A stretch of DNA of 64,000 nt from Anolis sagrei (GCF_037176765.1 NC_090022.1:76633209-76697208), one strand, 5' to 3'; counted from the first letter of the stretch, positions 1-10,465 are shown. Notes: generated by a model not told the origin, from the letters alone. Numbers and translations are program-made.

Positions 1-671
1 CTTCCACAAGGCTGGCTACACCATGTGCCAACCCAATTCCCCCTTTGAAGATGGTTAACGCTTCAGCACAAGACAAGGTGACCCACAACGTCTCAGTCAA
101 TAAAAAAGGAGCTTACACAAGCGGGAGTGGAAATGGGCTGTCATGGGCACAGCTGGCCACTAGGTGGCAATGCAGAACCGAAGGGCGCTCGGCGAGGGAG
201 ACAGGGAGGGGCGAAGGGGGCGTGGCTCCAAGAGAGATCTCAGGAACAGCCAATGGGGAAGGAGAACTATTCCAGGCTGGACCAACTCCTGCCGGAATAT
301 ATGATTAGATGAGTCCGCATAGCCAGATAATCTGGGATAAACAGAAAACCTGGGACCAGCTCCTGGGCTATAGGGCCTGTCTGGAAGAGCCCTGAGAAGG
401 CAAGGCACATTGTAGTCGCCCGGGAGGGACCCCGAGCCTCATCACCCCCACTCAGGGCAACCTTTTCAGGGCTGCCTTTGAGAAGCATCTCGGAGGAGCC
501 GAGCCCAAAAGGCACTCCACGCGGTGGAAAGTCGACTGGGCACTTTCGCCAACAGTTCTCACCAGAATGGAGCCATTTTTTAAGGTGCAGGGTGTTTCTA
601 AACGAAGGAGCCAATGTCAAGTCACTGTATTTCACGCTACAATCTCACACAAAAAGTTACAAACGGTTTTA
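1..671. other. intergenic stretch, no gene recognised
   Basis: I see no convincing coding exon here. Short open frames on both strands lack domain signatures. Positions about 283-395 resemble a worn copy of the palindromic MITE found throughout the window (paired blocks about a visible axis and a terminal run ending in gagccct). The rest is unassigned. Confidence 0.4.
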
Positions 672-761
672 ATGAGCTGTCGAAGGCTTTCATGGCCAGA
701 ATCACTGGGTTGCTGTGAGTTTTCCGGGCTATGTGACCATCTTCCAGAAGCACTCTCTCCT

Positions 762-796
762 GACGTTTCGTCTGCATCCGTGGCAGGCATCCTCAG
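762..796 (-). ncRNA. hammerhead-ribozyme-like motif
   Basis: Read on the minus strand: a CTGAGGA box, a hairpin of about 6 bp, then GAAAC followed at once by GTC. This matches the minimal hammerheads described in Penelope-like elements, whose very short stem III is thought to need dimerisation. A base next to the CTGAGGA box is unpaired in my fold, so activity is uncertain. Confidence 0.45.
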
Positions 797-1512
797 AGGT
801 TGTGAGTTCTGTTGGAAACCAGGAAAGTGGGGATTCCTCCAGGCAGGAAGCAGCCAGACTTTGAAACTGCAAGGCCATTCAATGCTCATCAAGGTGGCCA
901 ATTGCAACATTCACACCTGCCTCAAGCAGACCAGAGTTCTTTCTCCCACCTTGGACACTATTCCACAGATATATAAACCCCACTTGCCTCGTTTCCAACA
1001 CTCAAAAACAGGGGAATTCCAGACAATAAACAATCGACGCCAGCTAATCACCTCCCAACAAAGGAGTTCCCCAGGCAGCCAAGCCTTGAAGCTGCAAGGC
1101 TATTCAATGCTAATCAAGGTGGCCAATTTCAACATTCACACCTGCCTCTAACAGACAAAGAGTTCTTTCTCCCACCTGGGACATTCCACAGATATATAAA
1201 CCCCACTAGCCTCGTTTCCAGCACTGAAAAAACAGGGGAATTCCAGACAATAAACATTTAAGGCCAGCTAATCACCTCCCAAAAAAGGAATCCCCTAGGC
1301 AGGAAGCAGCCAAGCTTTGAAGCTGCAAGGCTATTCAATGCTAATCAAGGTGGCAACATTCACACGTGCCTCCAACAGACAAGAGTTCTTTCTTCCACCC
1401 TGGACATTCCACAGATATATAAACTCCACTTGCCTAGTTTCCAAAAGACCTCACAACGGGTTGTTGTAGGTTTTCCGGGCTGTAAGGCCATGTTCTAGAA
1501 GCATTCTCTCCT

Positions 1513-1547
1513 GACGTTTCGCCTGCACCTATGACAGGCATCCTCAG
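1513..1547 (-). ncRNA. hammerhead-ribozyme-like motif
   Basis: Same motif order as at 762-796: CTGAGGA box, hairpin, GAAAC-GTC. It faces a plus-strand copy at 1571-1608, so the two form the heart of an inverted pair. Confidence 0.45.
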
Positions 1548-1570
1548 AGGTTGTGTGGTCCTCACAAGCT

Positions 1571-1608
1571 CTGAGGATGCCTGCTATAGATGCAGGCGAA
1601 ACTTCAGG
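1571..1608 (+). ncRNA. hammerhead-ribozyme-like motif, diverged
   Basis: Plus-strand copy: CTGAGGA box, a 6-bp GCCTGC/GCAGGC-type stem, then GAAAC. It is the partner of the minus-strand copy 25 bp upstream. The copy is diverged, so it is best treated as a fossil motif. Confidence 0.4.
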
Positions 1609-1728
1609 AGAGGATGCTTCTGGAAGATGGCCATACAGCCTGGAAAACGCACAGCAACATAGTTTTATCAAGTTTCACTAACCAATTTGAGCCAGAAAAG
1701 CATCCAATAAAATATAATCCCTGTATAA

Positions 1729-1928
1729 CAGGCCTGGGCCAACTTGGGCCCTCCAGGTGTTTTGGACTTCAACACCCACCATTCCTAACAGCCTCAGGCC
1801 CCTGTCTTTTCCCCCTCAGCCGCTTAAGCTTAAGCGGCTGAGGGGGAAAAGGAAAGGGCCTGAGGCTGTTAGGAATGGTGGGTGTTGAAGTCCAAAACAC
1901 CTGGATGGCCCAAGTTGGCCCAGGCCTG
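1729..1928. mobile_element. 200-bp palindromic hAT-type MITE
   Basis: Two 100-bp arms mirror each other about a point between 1828 and 1829, where the sequence reads cttaagcttaag. The ends read caggcctgggcc and ggcccaggcctg. A shorter relative with the same ends lies at 11985-12136 and has a near-perfect 8-bp duplication, supporting a hAT-type origin. The flanks here (ctgtataa, ctgaatag) are only partly alike. It lies just upstream of the GC-rich block leading to ADRA2D and could extrude a cruciform. Confidence 0.75.
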
Positions 1929-1984
1929 CTGAATAGTCCAGGGAAGTTTTGACTGGAGGAGTGCTGGTCCCGTTAGTTTCTGGA

Positions 1985-2802
1985 GGCTCCCTAGTGAGGC
2001 GAGGGTGAGGGCTTCAGACCCCGCCCTGCTCGCTCCTGGCTGCCCTGCCCTCTAAGCAGGAGACTGGCTGGGAAGTTGGATGGGAGGGAGCCCCTCCTGC
2101 GCGGAAGTGCCGGGCCGGGCCCTTCTTGTGTTCCCTTCGCTACCTGGGAAGGTAGGCGAGTGCGCCAGGCAAGGGGCAGCGGGGCAAGCTCGCCCTCTCC
2201 GCGCTCCTGGGCTCCTCCTCCCCTGCATCCAAAGCCAGTCGGAGCTGGACGGGAGCCTGCCTGCCTGGGCAGCCACCCCCCCCCCCCCCGTCCACCCAAG
2301 TTCTGGAGAGCCCTCCCCTCTTTCTTTCTTTCTTTCGTTCCTTCTTTCCCTCCCTCCCTGCCTCCCTCCCTCTCTCTGTCTCTTCCCGAGGGACGGGCGC
2401 AAGGAGGGCGCGCGCAGAGGACCCGCGGAAAGGGAGGCTGCGGCTTGAGCGGAATCGAGGGGTCCCGCCACATCGAGGAGCCTTTGGAGGGTCTGGCCGG
2501 CCCGACGCCGCGGGGTCAAGGCAGCCGAGGCAGCCGCAAGGGATGCGCGCACTTTCTGGAGCAGCCGAGCCATCGGACTTCCCGCCCCGACTGCAATCTG
2601 CGCCTCGCCTCTAAAACCGGATGCGGTGCCCTTTGGTGGCCCCGTCTAGGATGTCTCCTGGCAGGAGGAGAGCAACTTTGGGCGCCCCTCTCGGAGGCGA
2701 AGTGGGCCCAGCGCTTTAAGGGGGCCAGAGGAAGGCCGGCGCCTGTGAGCAGTGTGCAGGCCTTTCTGGGCTCTCCCATGGCCTGGGCTGGGGCTGAAGG
2801 GG
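1985..2802 (+). promoter_or_regulatory. GC-rich, CpG-rich block upstream of ADRA2D
   Basis: This stretch is much richer in G+C and in CG dinucleotides than the surrounding AT-rich DNA and runs directly into the receptor start codon. CpG islands commonly mark promoters and first exons of intronless amine receptors, so I infer promoter plus 5' UTR. It includes a C run at 2277-2289 and a CTTT/CCTT pyrimidine tract at about 2318-2385. I found no clear TATA box. The long open frames here reflect the lack of AT-rich stops. Confidence 0.55.
2318..2385. repeat. pyrimidine microsatellite (CTTT/CCTT)
   Basis: Imperfect CTTT units grade into CCTT and CCCT units inside the GC-rich block upstream of ADRA2D. 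It would be purine-rich on the other strand. Confidence 0.8.
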
Positions 2803-4047
2803 ATGGAGCCGCAGCACAATGGATCATCGGCCAACCGGAGTGTGCCCATCGGCCTTCCCTACACGCCCCTGGAGACGGCGCTCATCCTGCTGGCGGTGCT
2901 GGCCATGGCCTGTGTGACACTGATGGGGAACGTGCTGGTGGTACTGGCCGTGTGCACCAGCCGGGCACTCCGGGCTCCTCAGAACCTCTTCTTGGTCTCT
3001 CTGGCCGTGGCGGACATCCTGGTGGCCACCCTCATTCTCCCTTTCTCCTTGGCCAATGAGGTCATGGACTACTGGTGCTTTGGCAACCTCTGGTGCCGGC
3101 TCTACCTGTCGCTGGACGTGCTCTTCTGCACCTCCTCCATCATGCACCTCTGTGCCATCAGCCTGGATCGGTACTGGGCGGTCACCCGGGCCGCCCGGTA
3201 CAACCTCAAAAGGAGTCCCCGGAGGATCAAGGCCACCATCGCCTTTGTCTGGGTCATTGCTGCCTTCGTCGCCTTGCCGCCTCTTTTCAAGACATCACCC
3301 GAGGACAATGTGTGTTTGCTCAACGACGACACCTGGTATGTGCTGGCTTCCTGTTCGGCCTCCTTCTTTGCCCCCTGCCTCATCATGGTGGCCGTCTACT
3401 GCCGGATCTACCAAGTGGCCAAGCGCAGCAACTCTGTGGTCATTGCAGCGAGGCGGGCCTCTCATCCCACCTTCAACTCAGTGGGCAAGTGTGACGCCAG
3501 GAGGGTGAGCATCCAGCAGCACTCGGAGGAAGGGCAGACCGAAGTCTCCGAGCTCAGCCAGCTTGCCCACATCCGGCCAAGCGTGCCCCATCTCTCTTGG
3601 CAAAGGAGGATGGTGGAAGAGATGGGCAACAGTGGGGCCAGCCCAGGCAAGACCCCACAGCTCTCTTGGTCTGTGCCCTCCTGCCAACAGAAGCGCAGAA
3701 GTCGGGACCTGCCCCTCTCCCCTGGCCAGCAGAGGCGCCGAAGTCGGGACATGTCCTTCTCCACCCACCGGCTGATGCAGGCCCGGGAGCGCAGGTTCAC
3801 TTTTGTCCTGGCTTTCATCATTGGAGCATTTGTGCTCTGTTGGTTTCCGTTCTTCTTCATGTACAGCCTCGAATCTGTGCTCGGGGAAGACTGCTGCATC
3901 TCCAGGACTGTCTTCAAAGTCTTCTTCTGGATCGGTTACTGCAACAGCAGCTTCAACCCTATCATTTACACTATCTTCAACCGGGACTTCCGCAGAGCCT
4001 TCCAGCACCTTCTGTCCCGGGCTGATCCACTTCGGCGTCGAAAATGA
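2803..4047 (+). CDS. ADRA2D: alpha-2D adrenergic receptor
   Basis: This is an intronless Gi-type adrenaline/noradrenaline receptor of 414 residues with seven membrane segments. Visible marks are N-terminal sequons at N6 and N11, GN in TM1, LADIL-type TM2 with D71, amine-binding aspartate D105 in LSLDVLFCTSS, the DRY motif at 122-124, TM5 SFFAPC, TM6 FVLCWFPFFF and TM7 IGYCNSSFNPIIY. The second extracellular loop is very short (KTSPEDNVC), like fish alpha-2D and unlike A, B or C, and the third loop is only moderate. That loop holds an internal duplication (QKRRSRDLPLS and QQRRRSRDMSFS). The tail is short, ends in RRRK and has no palmitoylation cysteine. I chose the ATG at 2803 because its context (GGGG ATG G) is good and the product starts like the family; an in-frame ATG at 2752 would add 17 unlikely residues. 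ADRA2D is reported lost in mammals and crocodilians. Family certain, subtype likely. Confidence 0.88.
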   Translation: MEPQHNGSSANRSVPIGLPYTPLETALILLAVLAMACVTLMGNVLVVLAVCTSRALRAPQNLFLVSLAVADILVATLILPFSLANEVMDYWCFGNLWCRLYLSLDVLFCTSSIMHLCAISLDRYWAVTRAARYNLKRSPRRIKATIAFVWVIAAFVALPPLFKTSPEDNVCLLNDDTWYVLASCSASFFAPCLIMVAVYCRIYQVAKRSNSVVIAARRASHPTFNSVGKCDARRVSIQQHSEEGQTEVSELSQLAHIRPSVPHLSWQRRMVEEMGNSGASPGKTPQLSWSVPSCQQKRRSRDLPLSPGQQRRRSRDMSFSTHRLMQARERRFTFVLAFIIGAFVLCWFPFFFMYSLESVLGEDCCISRTVFKVFFWIGYCNSSFNPIIYTIFNRDFRRAFQHLLSRADPLRRRK

Positions 4048-4768
4048 GAATCTTGGCAGAGCTTTAGTGGAGTGTGTAAGTGAGAAAGACAGTAGTGCAC
4101 AGAACCTTGCAGGCCTGGGATGATAAAACAGGTAACTGGTCGGCTCTGGCTGATGAACTGATAAAGCAAGAGTTGCACGCCAGTGGCATAAGCGTGCCAA
4201 GTGATGCACTTAGGTTATTTGGCCTGCCATTACTGTGCCAAGTGATATGTTAAGTTTATGTGGCCTGGTAGTGGCCTAGAATTCAGTTTACATTTTTGTC
4301 TGCCTCACCAAAAAGAAAATGGCCTTGTGGTTGGAGAGATGGGCCACAAAACTTCTCTTTTGATTTGTGGAAGAATTCCCACAAAGTGTAGCCACTCCTG
4401 CAAGAAAAGTAAGCATGTTTGTGATCTGCTCTCTGCTGCCTCCGCTTTGGGGCTTTAGTTCAGACACAGAGATCCATGTTCTGAAATATGTAGCTCTTCT
4501 TAATACAAAACTGTTCTCAGTCCTGAAAGCTTCACACCATTTGAGCTGCTGTGTTGTACAGGGGAGAATAGCAGGAGGACTGCGAGTAGAAAGATTAAAT
4601 GCGGTGACTTATTTCTGTGTTAGGACTGAGGATCTCAACTGCTTCTCCTCCTTCAAAATACTTTATCAAAATAATGGCAGTGGGATTTTATTTGTTTTGT
4701 CTACTCAGACGAGAAGTTTCCAAAATTCACAAAGGTCTTCATAAACAGGATAGGAAAGATTGGATATA
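4048..4768 (+). other. ADRA2D 3' UTR and downstream DNA
   Basis: No other gene is seen. The first few hundred bases are probably 3' UTR. I did not find a clear AATAAA near the stop codon, so the transcript end is unplaced. Confidence 0.4.
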
Positions 4769-5011
4769 GGGAGTCCCCGAGTTACAAACAACTCATAGTT
4801 AAGAATGGGGGTGAGACAACAGGAAGTCAGAGAAATCTACCACTCGATCAGAAAGGAAATTCACTCCTGAAAGAGTGATCATGGGGAAATGGGAAAAGGT
4901 GTTTCCACTGGAGCTTTAGCACCAATCCTTGTTTTCACATTTTATTTATCATGTCAGGAGTGAACCAAAACAGTTGTATTGCATTAAAAACAAACAAACA
5001 AACAAACAGAG

Positions 5012-5120
5012 CACATGAGAGAAGCCTCCCTGCAGGATTGCAAGATATCCGGGTGTCCCCCGGTCAACGTCTTCGTAGACTGCTGATTCTCTCACTCCAG
5101 AAGTGACCAGAAGCGACTTG
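5012..5120 (+). mobile_element. Sauria SINE 3' half
   Basis: It carries the family's middle and 3' parts: catgagagaagcctccc, a gggtgtcccc stretch and ending at agaagcgactt. The tRNA-like head is missing. It lies inside the 4769-5558 DNA element. Confidence 0.6.
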
Positions 5121-5177
5121 TTTCCACAACAAGCCACATTTTTCAAAATCCAATTGTCACTGGGAGAGAGAGTGATG

Positions 5178-5425
5178 GTTTTTTTCCCCATGTCAGGAGA
5201 GACTTGAGAAACTACGAGTCACTTCTGATGTGAAAAAATTGGCCATCTGCAAGGATGTTGCCCAGGGGACGCCCAGATGTTTGATGTTTTACCATCCTTG
5301 TGGGAGGCTTCTCCCATGCCCTCACATGGGAGCTGGAGCTGACAGAGGCAGCTCAACCCGCTCTCCCCAGATTTGAACAGTCCTGCTGGCACAAGGGTTT
5401 AACCCATTGTGCCACCAGGAGCTCC
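5178..5425 (-). mobile_element. Sauria SINE
   Basis: On the minus strand it begins ggagctcctggtggcaca, followed by a tRNA-like head with a B-box-like stretch, the cctcccacaaggatgg middle part and a BovB-type tail cttgagaa...ctcctgacatg. Similar short direct repeats (agagagtgatgg and agaaagtgaggt) flank it. It is nested in the older 4769-5558 element. Confidence 0.85.
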
Positions 5426-5558
5426 AGAAAGTGAGGTGAAATCTTTGGAACAGGGGCACAGACAGCAAAACAAACACCCTTTCCTTACATACACATACAC
5501 ATTCAACTTTAGAACAAACCTACAGAACCTATCTTGTTTGTAACTTGGGGACAGCCTG

Positions 5559-6604
5559 TATTTGAAAAGGAATCGAATGTGAATCCCTCTTTGAAGGTGA
5601 GAGGGTCGGTATATAAAACCTCGAAATAAATAATAAATAAATAAATGTGGGCCAGAGCAAAAGGGAAAGATTCACTCAAATGTTTAAAAGAAGCGCGGGC
5701 ATATGAAGAGTATAAGAAGTGACTTTCAGATGGGAGATCGGGGTAATAACCCACTATCATTAGCTTTAGGTAGTTCACAAACTGGAGATATAGCCATATT
5801 CATTTGTTTGACCTCTGTGTCTCACAGATGGAGGCACACTGCCTCCCAACATGGTTTCTGTATCACTTTTGGGCCTAAAATGCTGTATTTGTGGCCTACA
5901 CCCTCCTCAGAGAGAGCAGAAATACAGGGAGGCTTGGCAATGTCATTTATCTCTGCAGGGCACTGGGTGCAGGAGTAGAAAACAAACACATGAACAAGAG
6001 ACTGGTATCTCTATGTAACTTTGCAGAATATGTAGAAGAAGCCTGATGGAAAGTTGTTTTTTCCTTGGGAGCAGATTTCCTTCAGGGACACAGGTAGTTC
6101 TGGGAGAAACCTATTCTGTTCACTATTTGTTCACCCTGTCCCTAGTTTCGGGGACGGAGCTCTGGGCTTTTGGGATGTCTGCCTTGTGTCTCTGCCTAGC
6201 CTGTCTGTTTGCAGATCAGAGAAAAGCTCGGCACCGCAAAAGGGAGATCAGACGTTGAATGAGTCAGTCAGCCATCTGGCTTCGGGTCTGGGAAACATTG
6301 CCCCAGATCCCAAAGCTGGGCAGATGCCAGCAAAAGACATTGAAAAATGGCTTTCTGTCAGTCACACTGTGTCCAGGGGACTTGTTGACTGTTTTGGGTG
6401 AGGCAAGGGCTCTGCCTTGTGATAGGATCCTGGGATGTTTAACTTTAAAGATATGACTTTTTCCTATACTCAGGCCCCGGGATGTTTCCAGCTGGTGATG
6501 CTGCTCCAGCTGTATTTGCTCTTCTGGTTTTGGTCACACTGGGCTGACAAATAGGGCACTCCATGATGTTAGGTAGAGATTGCAGGCAGTACCTGCATCC
6601 AGCT
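5559..6604. other. intergenic stretch, no gene recognised
   Basis: A LINE-like 3' end with a gtatataaa...aataaataaata tail sits at about 5590-5645. Open frames at 5700-6460 have no recognisable domain and no good splice context. Confidence 0.4.
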
Positions 6605-6845
6605 ACTTGGGGCACATTAATACTGTAGAATTAATGCAGTTCGATAGTTCAATGCTATGACATCATTCCAAGACAATGACAAGATGTCATAGCATTGTCC
6701 TGGAATTATGCAAGATTTTTTAGCTTTCTCTGCCAAGGAGTGCAAATCTTAACAAACTACAAACCCCAGGATTCCATAGTATGAGGCCATGGCTGTTAAA
6801 GTGCTGTGAAACTATATTAATTGTACAGCACAGATGCAACCTTGG
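6605..6845. mobile_element. palindromic MITE (tgtagaattaatgcag family)
   Basis: The left arm has actgtagaattaatgcag and aatgctatga; the right arm has the mirror order with a tattaattgtacag ending. The same family is much clearer at 25924-26150. Confidence 0.65.
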
Positions 6846-7766
6846 AGATGCCTGGCTTTTTCTGTTACTCAAGGTTTTTTTGTAGCAGTATGTTAGTTGG
6901 GGCTGAATCCGTAGCACAGGTGTCTGTTCTTTCTAATGTGTGCTTCCCAAATCTCAGGACCAAGGACCTGTTTCTTATTTCTCCCCTCCCCTACATTGCA
7001 TATTTCCACACACAACCTTCCTAAATACTGCAAGAGGTGGAGTGGACTCAGGTACAAGTTTCAACTACTCCATTCCTGAATTTGTATTTAGATAACCCGT
7101 CCCATTTCACTGTCTTTTAATCACTGTGTGTCAGGCACACATTCAACAGAGGCAGCTTTTTCTTCACATAGCAAACAGGGGTGGAGAGCTGTTGCTATTT
7201 AATTTCTGTTCATTCTGTACCCATTAAAGATATGGTGCCTGTTTAAGAAGGAAACAAAATGTGACAGCTGTAATGCTAAATGCTGATCGACTGATTGTGC
7301 TTTGTGGTCACAAGCTGCCTCTTTTATTTGATCCCCCCCTTAGCTGGATACCAACAACTCTTGCTAAGTAGGATAAGAATAAGACATGGAAATATTATGC
7401 TTGTAATTTACTTTTCTGTAAAGCTGCTTCCTGTTTGTTTTGTTGTAGGAGTGATCTTGTGGTGGGGTTAATGCAATGGGAAAGTTTGGCCACATGTTGG
7501 AAGGACAAATACCATTTTTCTGCAATACATCTATCCCAAGCCCACCAATAGAGAGGATGACTGAATTTTACATACGTCCAAGTACTTCCAGCATCACCAA
7601 TTTTGTGCTTATAGAGATGAACAAAAACTTCAGTATGGCAGACATTTTAAATAACTCACACAAATGCACTCAGAAGTTTACTTTTCCAGAAAAGAAAGAA
7701 CTTCAGTGGAGATGTAAACATTGCATAGATTTGCATGGAGAAAGGATATTTAATCATTAATTTAAT
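6846..7766. other. intergenic stretch, no gene recognised
   Basis: An open frame of 94 codons at 7476-7760 has no recognised domain and no relative that I can name. I see no clear repeats. Confidence 0.3.
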
Positions 7767-8124
7767 GTATATACTCATGTATAAGTCTAGAAGAAAAATT
7801 GACACAAAAAGCCAAGGCCGAATTATTTATGGGACTTTGCAAGTACTGTAGCTTGATTCTTAATACAAAATGAAACTTTCTCTGTATAGAGTGCTGAAAG
7901 GTGACAGCTTACTCCATCCTGGGAGAACCTAAAAGAAGCACCAATCTGCCTTCTCTCTCTGCCATGGTGCTGCTTCTGGCCTTTTTAAATGCTCGGCTGC
8001 CTGCTTGAGGTGCCACTGGCACATTCCCCTCGGGATGAAATGACCCACAAGTTGCCCACAGGTCATTTCAAAATGCATAATTTTAGCCCCCAAACCTGTC
8101 CTCAACTTATACATGAGTATATAC
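7767..8124. mobile_element. MITE with perfect 19-bp inverted ends
   Basis: The ends gtatatactcatgtataag (7767-7785) and cttatacatgagtatatac (8106-8124) are exact reverse complements. The 358-bp body has no transposase. A related right part lies at about 51690-51950, showing a dispersed family. Confidence 0.8.
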
Positions 8125-9073
8125 AGTAACTCAGTGGCACCTGTACTTGGCTTTTGTCAGGTCAACACTCCTCTTTTCCAGATGAAGACTCTTGTTGGGT
8201 TCAGCTTCTGACTGCCCACTTGGGTAGATGCAAGAAATAGACTACAAACAGAATGCACATCTCTTTAAACATCCAATGTTCCTGCCACTACAGCTAAGCT
8301 TCCCCAATACCTGACATGTTTCAAATGTCTTCCAGATTACAAGACAAAATATTCTTCCTGGTGGTTCTTGTCAGCTGAAAGTTGACTGGAAATCTCTACC
8401 CACTTCTCACATTTAATTCCTCCCTCATTTGTTAAAAATGCCAGTGGCCTTTCTTTCTTTGTAAATGTGTTGGGTGTGACATGCACCGAGTGTCAAAAAA
8501 CATGGCCATACTTTGTTGCAACTTCTGTTTCCCCCAATCAACCCATTCTGGATTCTACAGGTTTAAACATTTCCAGAGATGTTGTGAACTTTCAGTTGGT
8601 CTTAATAAAGCTGTTGCCCAACTGTGAATTTTCAGTTTTTCTATCCAGCACACACATATACCATACTTTGTTTTTTATCCGCATGCCTGATGATACACGG
8701 ATGTCTCCATAGTCATATACCATGGAATATACAAAGAAGCCAAGTGCAATTCCCGACACTGAACAGGGATCAGAAAAACAGAGAGACAGTTGTGAGTCTG
8801 GCACCGAGGCAGCCTCTGCTGACGCCCACTGGAAGTGACAGAACACGTGATGGGATCACCAGAGAGAGAAACAACTATTTTTTTAACCAAACTTATTTCC
8901 TTGCATTGTGGGACCATGGGCCTTTGGCTGAGAGGGGTGTAGGGAGAGTTAGAGGTGGCCACTACCCCATTTGCCTAAGCAAGAGAAACATTGCACCCAG
9001 ATACTTGTTGGATCTGGAAGGTCCAGCAGCCAAGCTGATTCCAGATAGCACCAAATCACAGGTTTTAATCATG
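8125..9073. other. intergenic stretch, no gene recognised
   Basis: I see nothing I can support apart from a few short open frames. The last part may belong to the LINE end that follows. Confidence 0.3.
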
Positions 9074-9230
9074 TTCTGCCTCATGTACGGGGGAAGAATT
9101 GTTGGAGGCTACAAACAATGTGGTCGCTGTTGCCCGTTTTTGGTCAAAAGATATTTAGCCACTTGTGCTCCTTCTATTTTTATCAGTTTTATATGAATTT
9201 ATGCAATGTTTTTGATACAAAATAAATAAA
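9074..9230 (+). mobile_element. LINE 3' end, Vingi/Ingi-like relative
   Basis: It shares with 54680-54895 (minus) the blocks tgcctcatgtacg, agaattgtt, tatttagccacttgtgctcc and an A-rich tail (aataaataaat). The decayed peptide resembles the C-terminus of the LINE at 45.5-46.6 kb. Confidence 0.55.
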
Positions 9231-9920
9231 TCAGGGACATAAAATCCCTGGACTTCAGAAGAGGTCCACACACAGGACTGTTGGTCTCGAGATTTCTGCC
9301 TCCATCATCCACACTTGCTGCTTCATTACAGTATATAGAGGCTCCTAAGATGACAACTGCAGAACTTCTGGTGGAAATTTCAATGGTTTTTAACTTAAGA
9401 TACGAACATGCAAAGATGCGAAAAACTGTATAAGTTTTGTTCCTGGGTTATGTAAGCTGCAGGGCCATCTGTGCAAACAGGGTGTTGTTCCTGGGTTACA
9501 CATGTCTGTTCCTGATTGATCTTATTGTGAAAAGATGTACAATGTTGACTGTGGGGGAGGGGGGGGAGCCACAACTTGGCTAGAGAAAACGTACCCTCCA
9601 CACATTTCATTAAGTTTCTGGCACACAAACAATGTTTTCACATTCGACTCAACTGTCACCTTTTTCAGAACCGACCAATCAGGAACAAACAACTAAAACC
9701 TGGGAACAAATCCAGATTAAAAAATCCCGTGATATCTGAGTGCAGGGACATAGAGACATTCAAAGATGTGGATTTTTGGCTCAGAACTGGGATATTCCCG
9801 CATCTGAAAATCTCACATTTTTTGCTATTTCTAGTGATTGCTTCTGCATTTACAGGGAATAGCACCCACCCTCCTGTTTGCTGTGGGAGCTCCTGGGATA
9901 AAGGTACCATGTGGACAGGC
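9231..9920. other. intergenic stretch, no gene recognised
   Basis: Mixed AT-rich DNA with two mildly repeated phrases (ttgttcctgggtta occurs twice near 9438 and 9485). No exon is supported. Confidence 0.3.
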
Positions 9921-9924
9921 TCTG

Positions 9925-10140
9925 AAAAGCATCTTAGGTAGATTCATATGTTTGGCTTGGAGAAGAGAAGGTAGAGGTGGCATGTTTAAATATTTGAAAA
10001 GATGTCATATTAAGGAAAAAACGATTGTTTTCTGCTGCTCTAGAGACTACAACATGGAGCAATGGATTCAAACTCTAAGAGAAGATATTCTGTCTAAACA
10101 TTCAGAAGACCTTCGTGATGGTAAAAGCTGTTGACAATGG
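9925..10140 (+). mobile_element. CR1 LINE 3' region
   Basis: It contains the order tttaaatatttgaaaagatgtcat, ttttctgctgctctagag, agcaatggattcaaact, agaagatattctg and gtaaaagctgttgacaatgg. The minus-strand copy at 58502-58870 has the same blocks in the same order and continues to a CR1 terminus. Confidence 0.65.
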
Positions 10141-10271
10141 AATATACATTCAGAGAATAAAGTTCTCATTCATTTCATCGTTATGTAGGAGACGCATTTT
10201 AACAGGCATGTAACTAGTCTGAACCTCCCATAAATAAATAAATGAAATTCCCTCTTGTTTCAACTGATGTA

Positions 10272-10412
10272 GGCTGGATCTGCACTGCCCTATCTCCCAA
10301 GGCCTGGTCCCAAATAATCGTCTTATCCCAGATTATATGGCAGTGTAGACTCATATAATCCAGTTCAAAGCAGGGATCAGATCCTGGGATATAGGGCAGT
10401 ATAGATACAGCC
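10272..10412. mobile_element. palindromic MITE (ggcagtgtagactcatataatcc family)
   Basis: One of many copies of a roughly 140-bp family with mirror-image halves about the axis atggcagtgtagactcatat. Both outer parts carry a gccctata...tgcactgccc mirror. Confidence 0.75.
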
Positions 10413-10465
10413 AAAGATGCAGGAGCTCTGTTCTCTTCCATATTAATAGACATCTTACCTTCAAG

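Larger units (their letters stand above)
676..1668. mobile_element. Penelope-like composite with inverted ends and three tandem units
   Basis: A minus-oriented terminal module (676-830) is followed by three plus-oriented units of about 235 bp (about 841-1079, 1080-1311, 1312-1460). A second minus-oriented module (about 1462-1552) and a facing plus-oriented module (about 1556-1668) follow. The terminal module carries a hammerhead-ribozyme-like motif. The same modules recur at 22.4, 31.7 and 47.2 kb; the 47 kb copy also preserves a coding stretch typical of the C-terminal part of Penelope-like proteins. Terminal repeats in direct or inverted order are known for this family. It looks like an old non-autonomous fragment with no open frame of its own. 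Confidence 0.6.
4769..5558. mobile_element. DNA element with inverted ends, split by SINEs
   Basis: The left end reads gagtccccgagttacaaac and the right end gtttgtaacttggggac, an imperfect terminal inverted repeat. The body is interrupted by a plus-oriented Sauria SINE piece (5012-5120) and a fuller minus-oriented Sauria SINE (5178-5425). Without these the element would be about 430 bp. No transposase frame remains, so it is non-autonomous; the superfamily is undetermined. Confidence 0.6.

Noticed and set aside
567-1151. 194-codon frame
   Set aside because: It runs through tandem Penelope-like units and repeats itself; no host-protein features.
2752-2802. Upstream in-frame ATG for ADRA2D
   Set aside because: It would add 17 residues unlike other family members; the ATG at 2803 has the better context.
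2076-3059. Long open frame (327 codons) overlapping the ADRA2D start
   Set aside because: It lies in GC-rich DNA with few stop codons, is low in complexity and overlaps the receptor in another frame.
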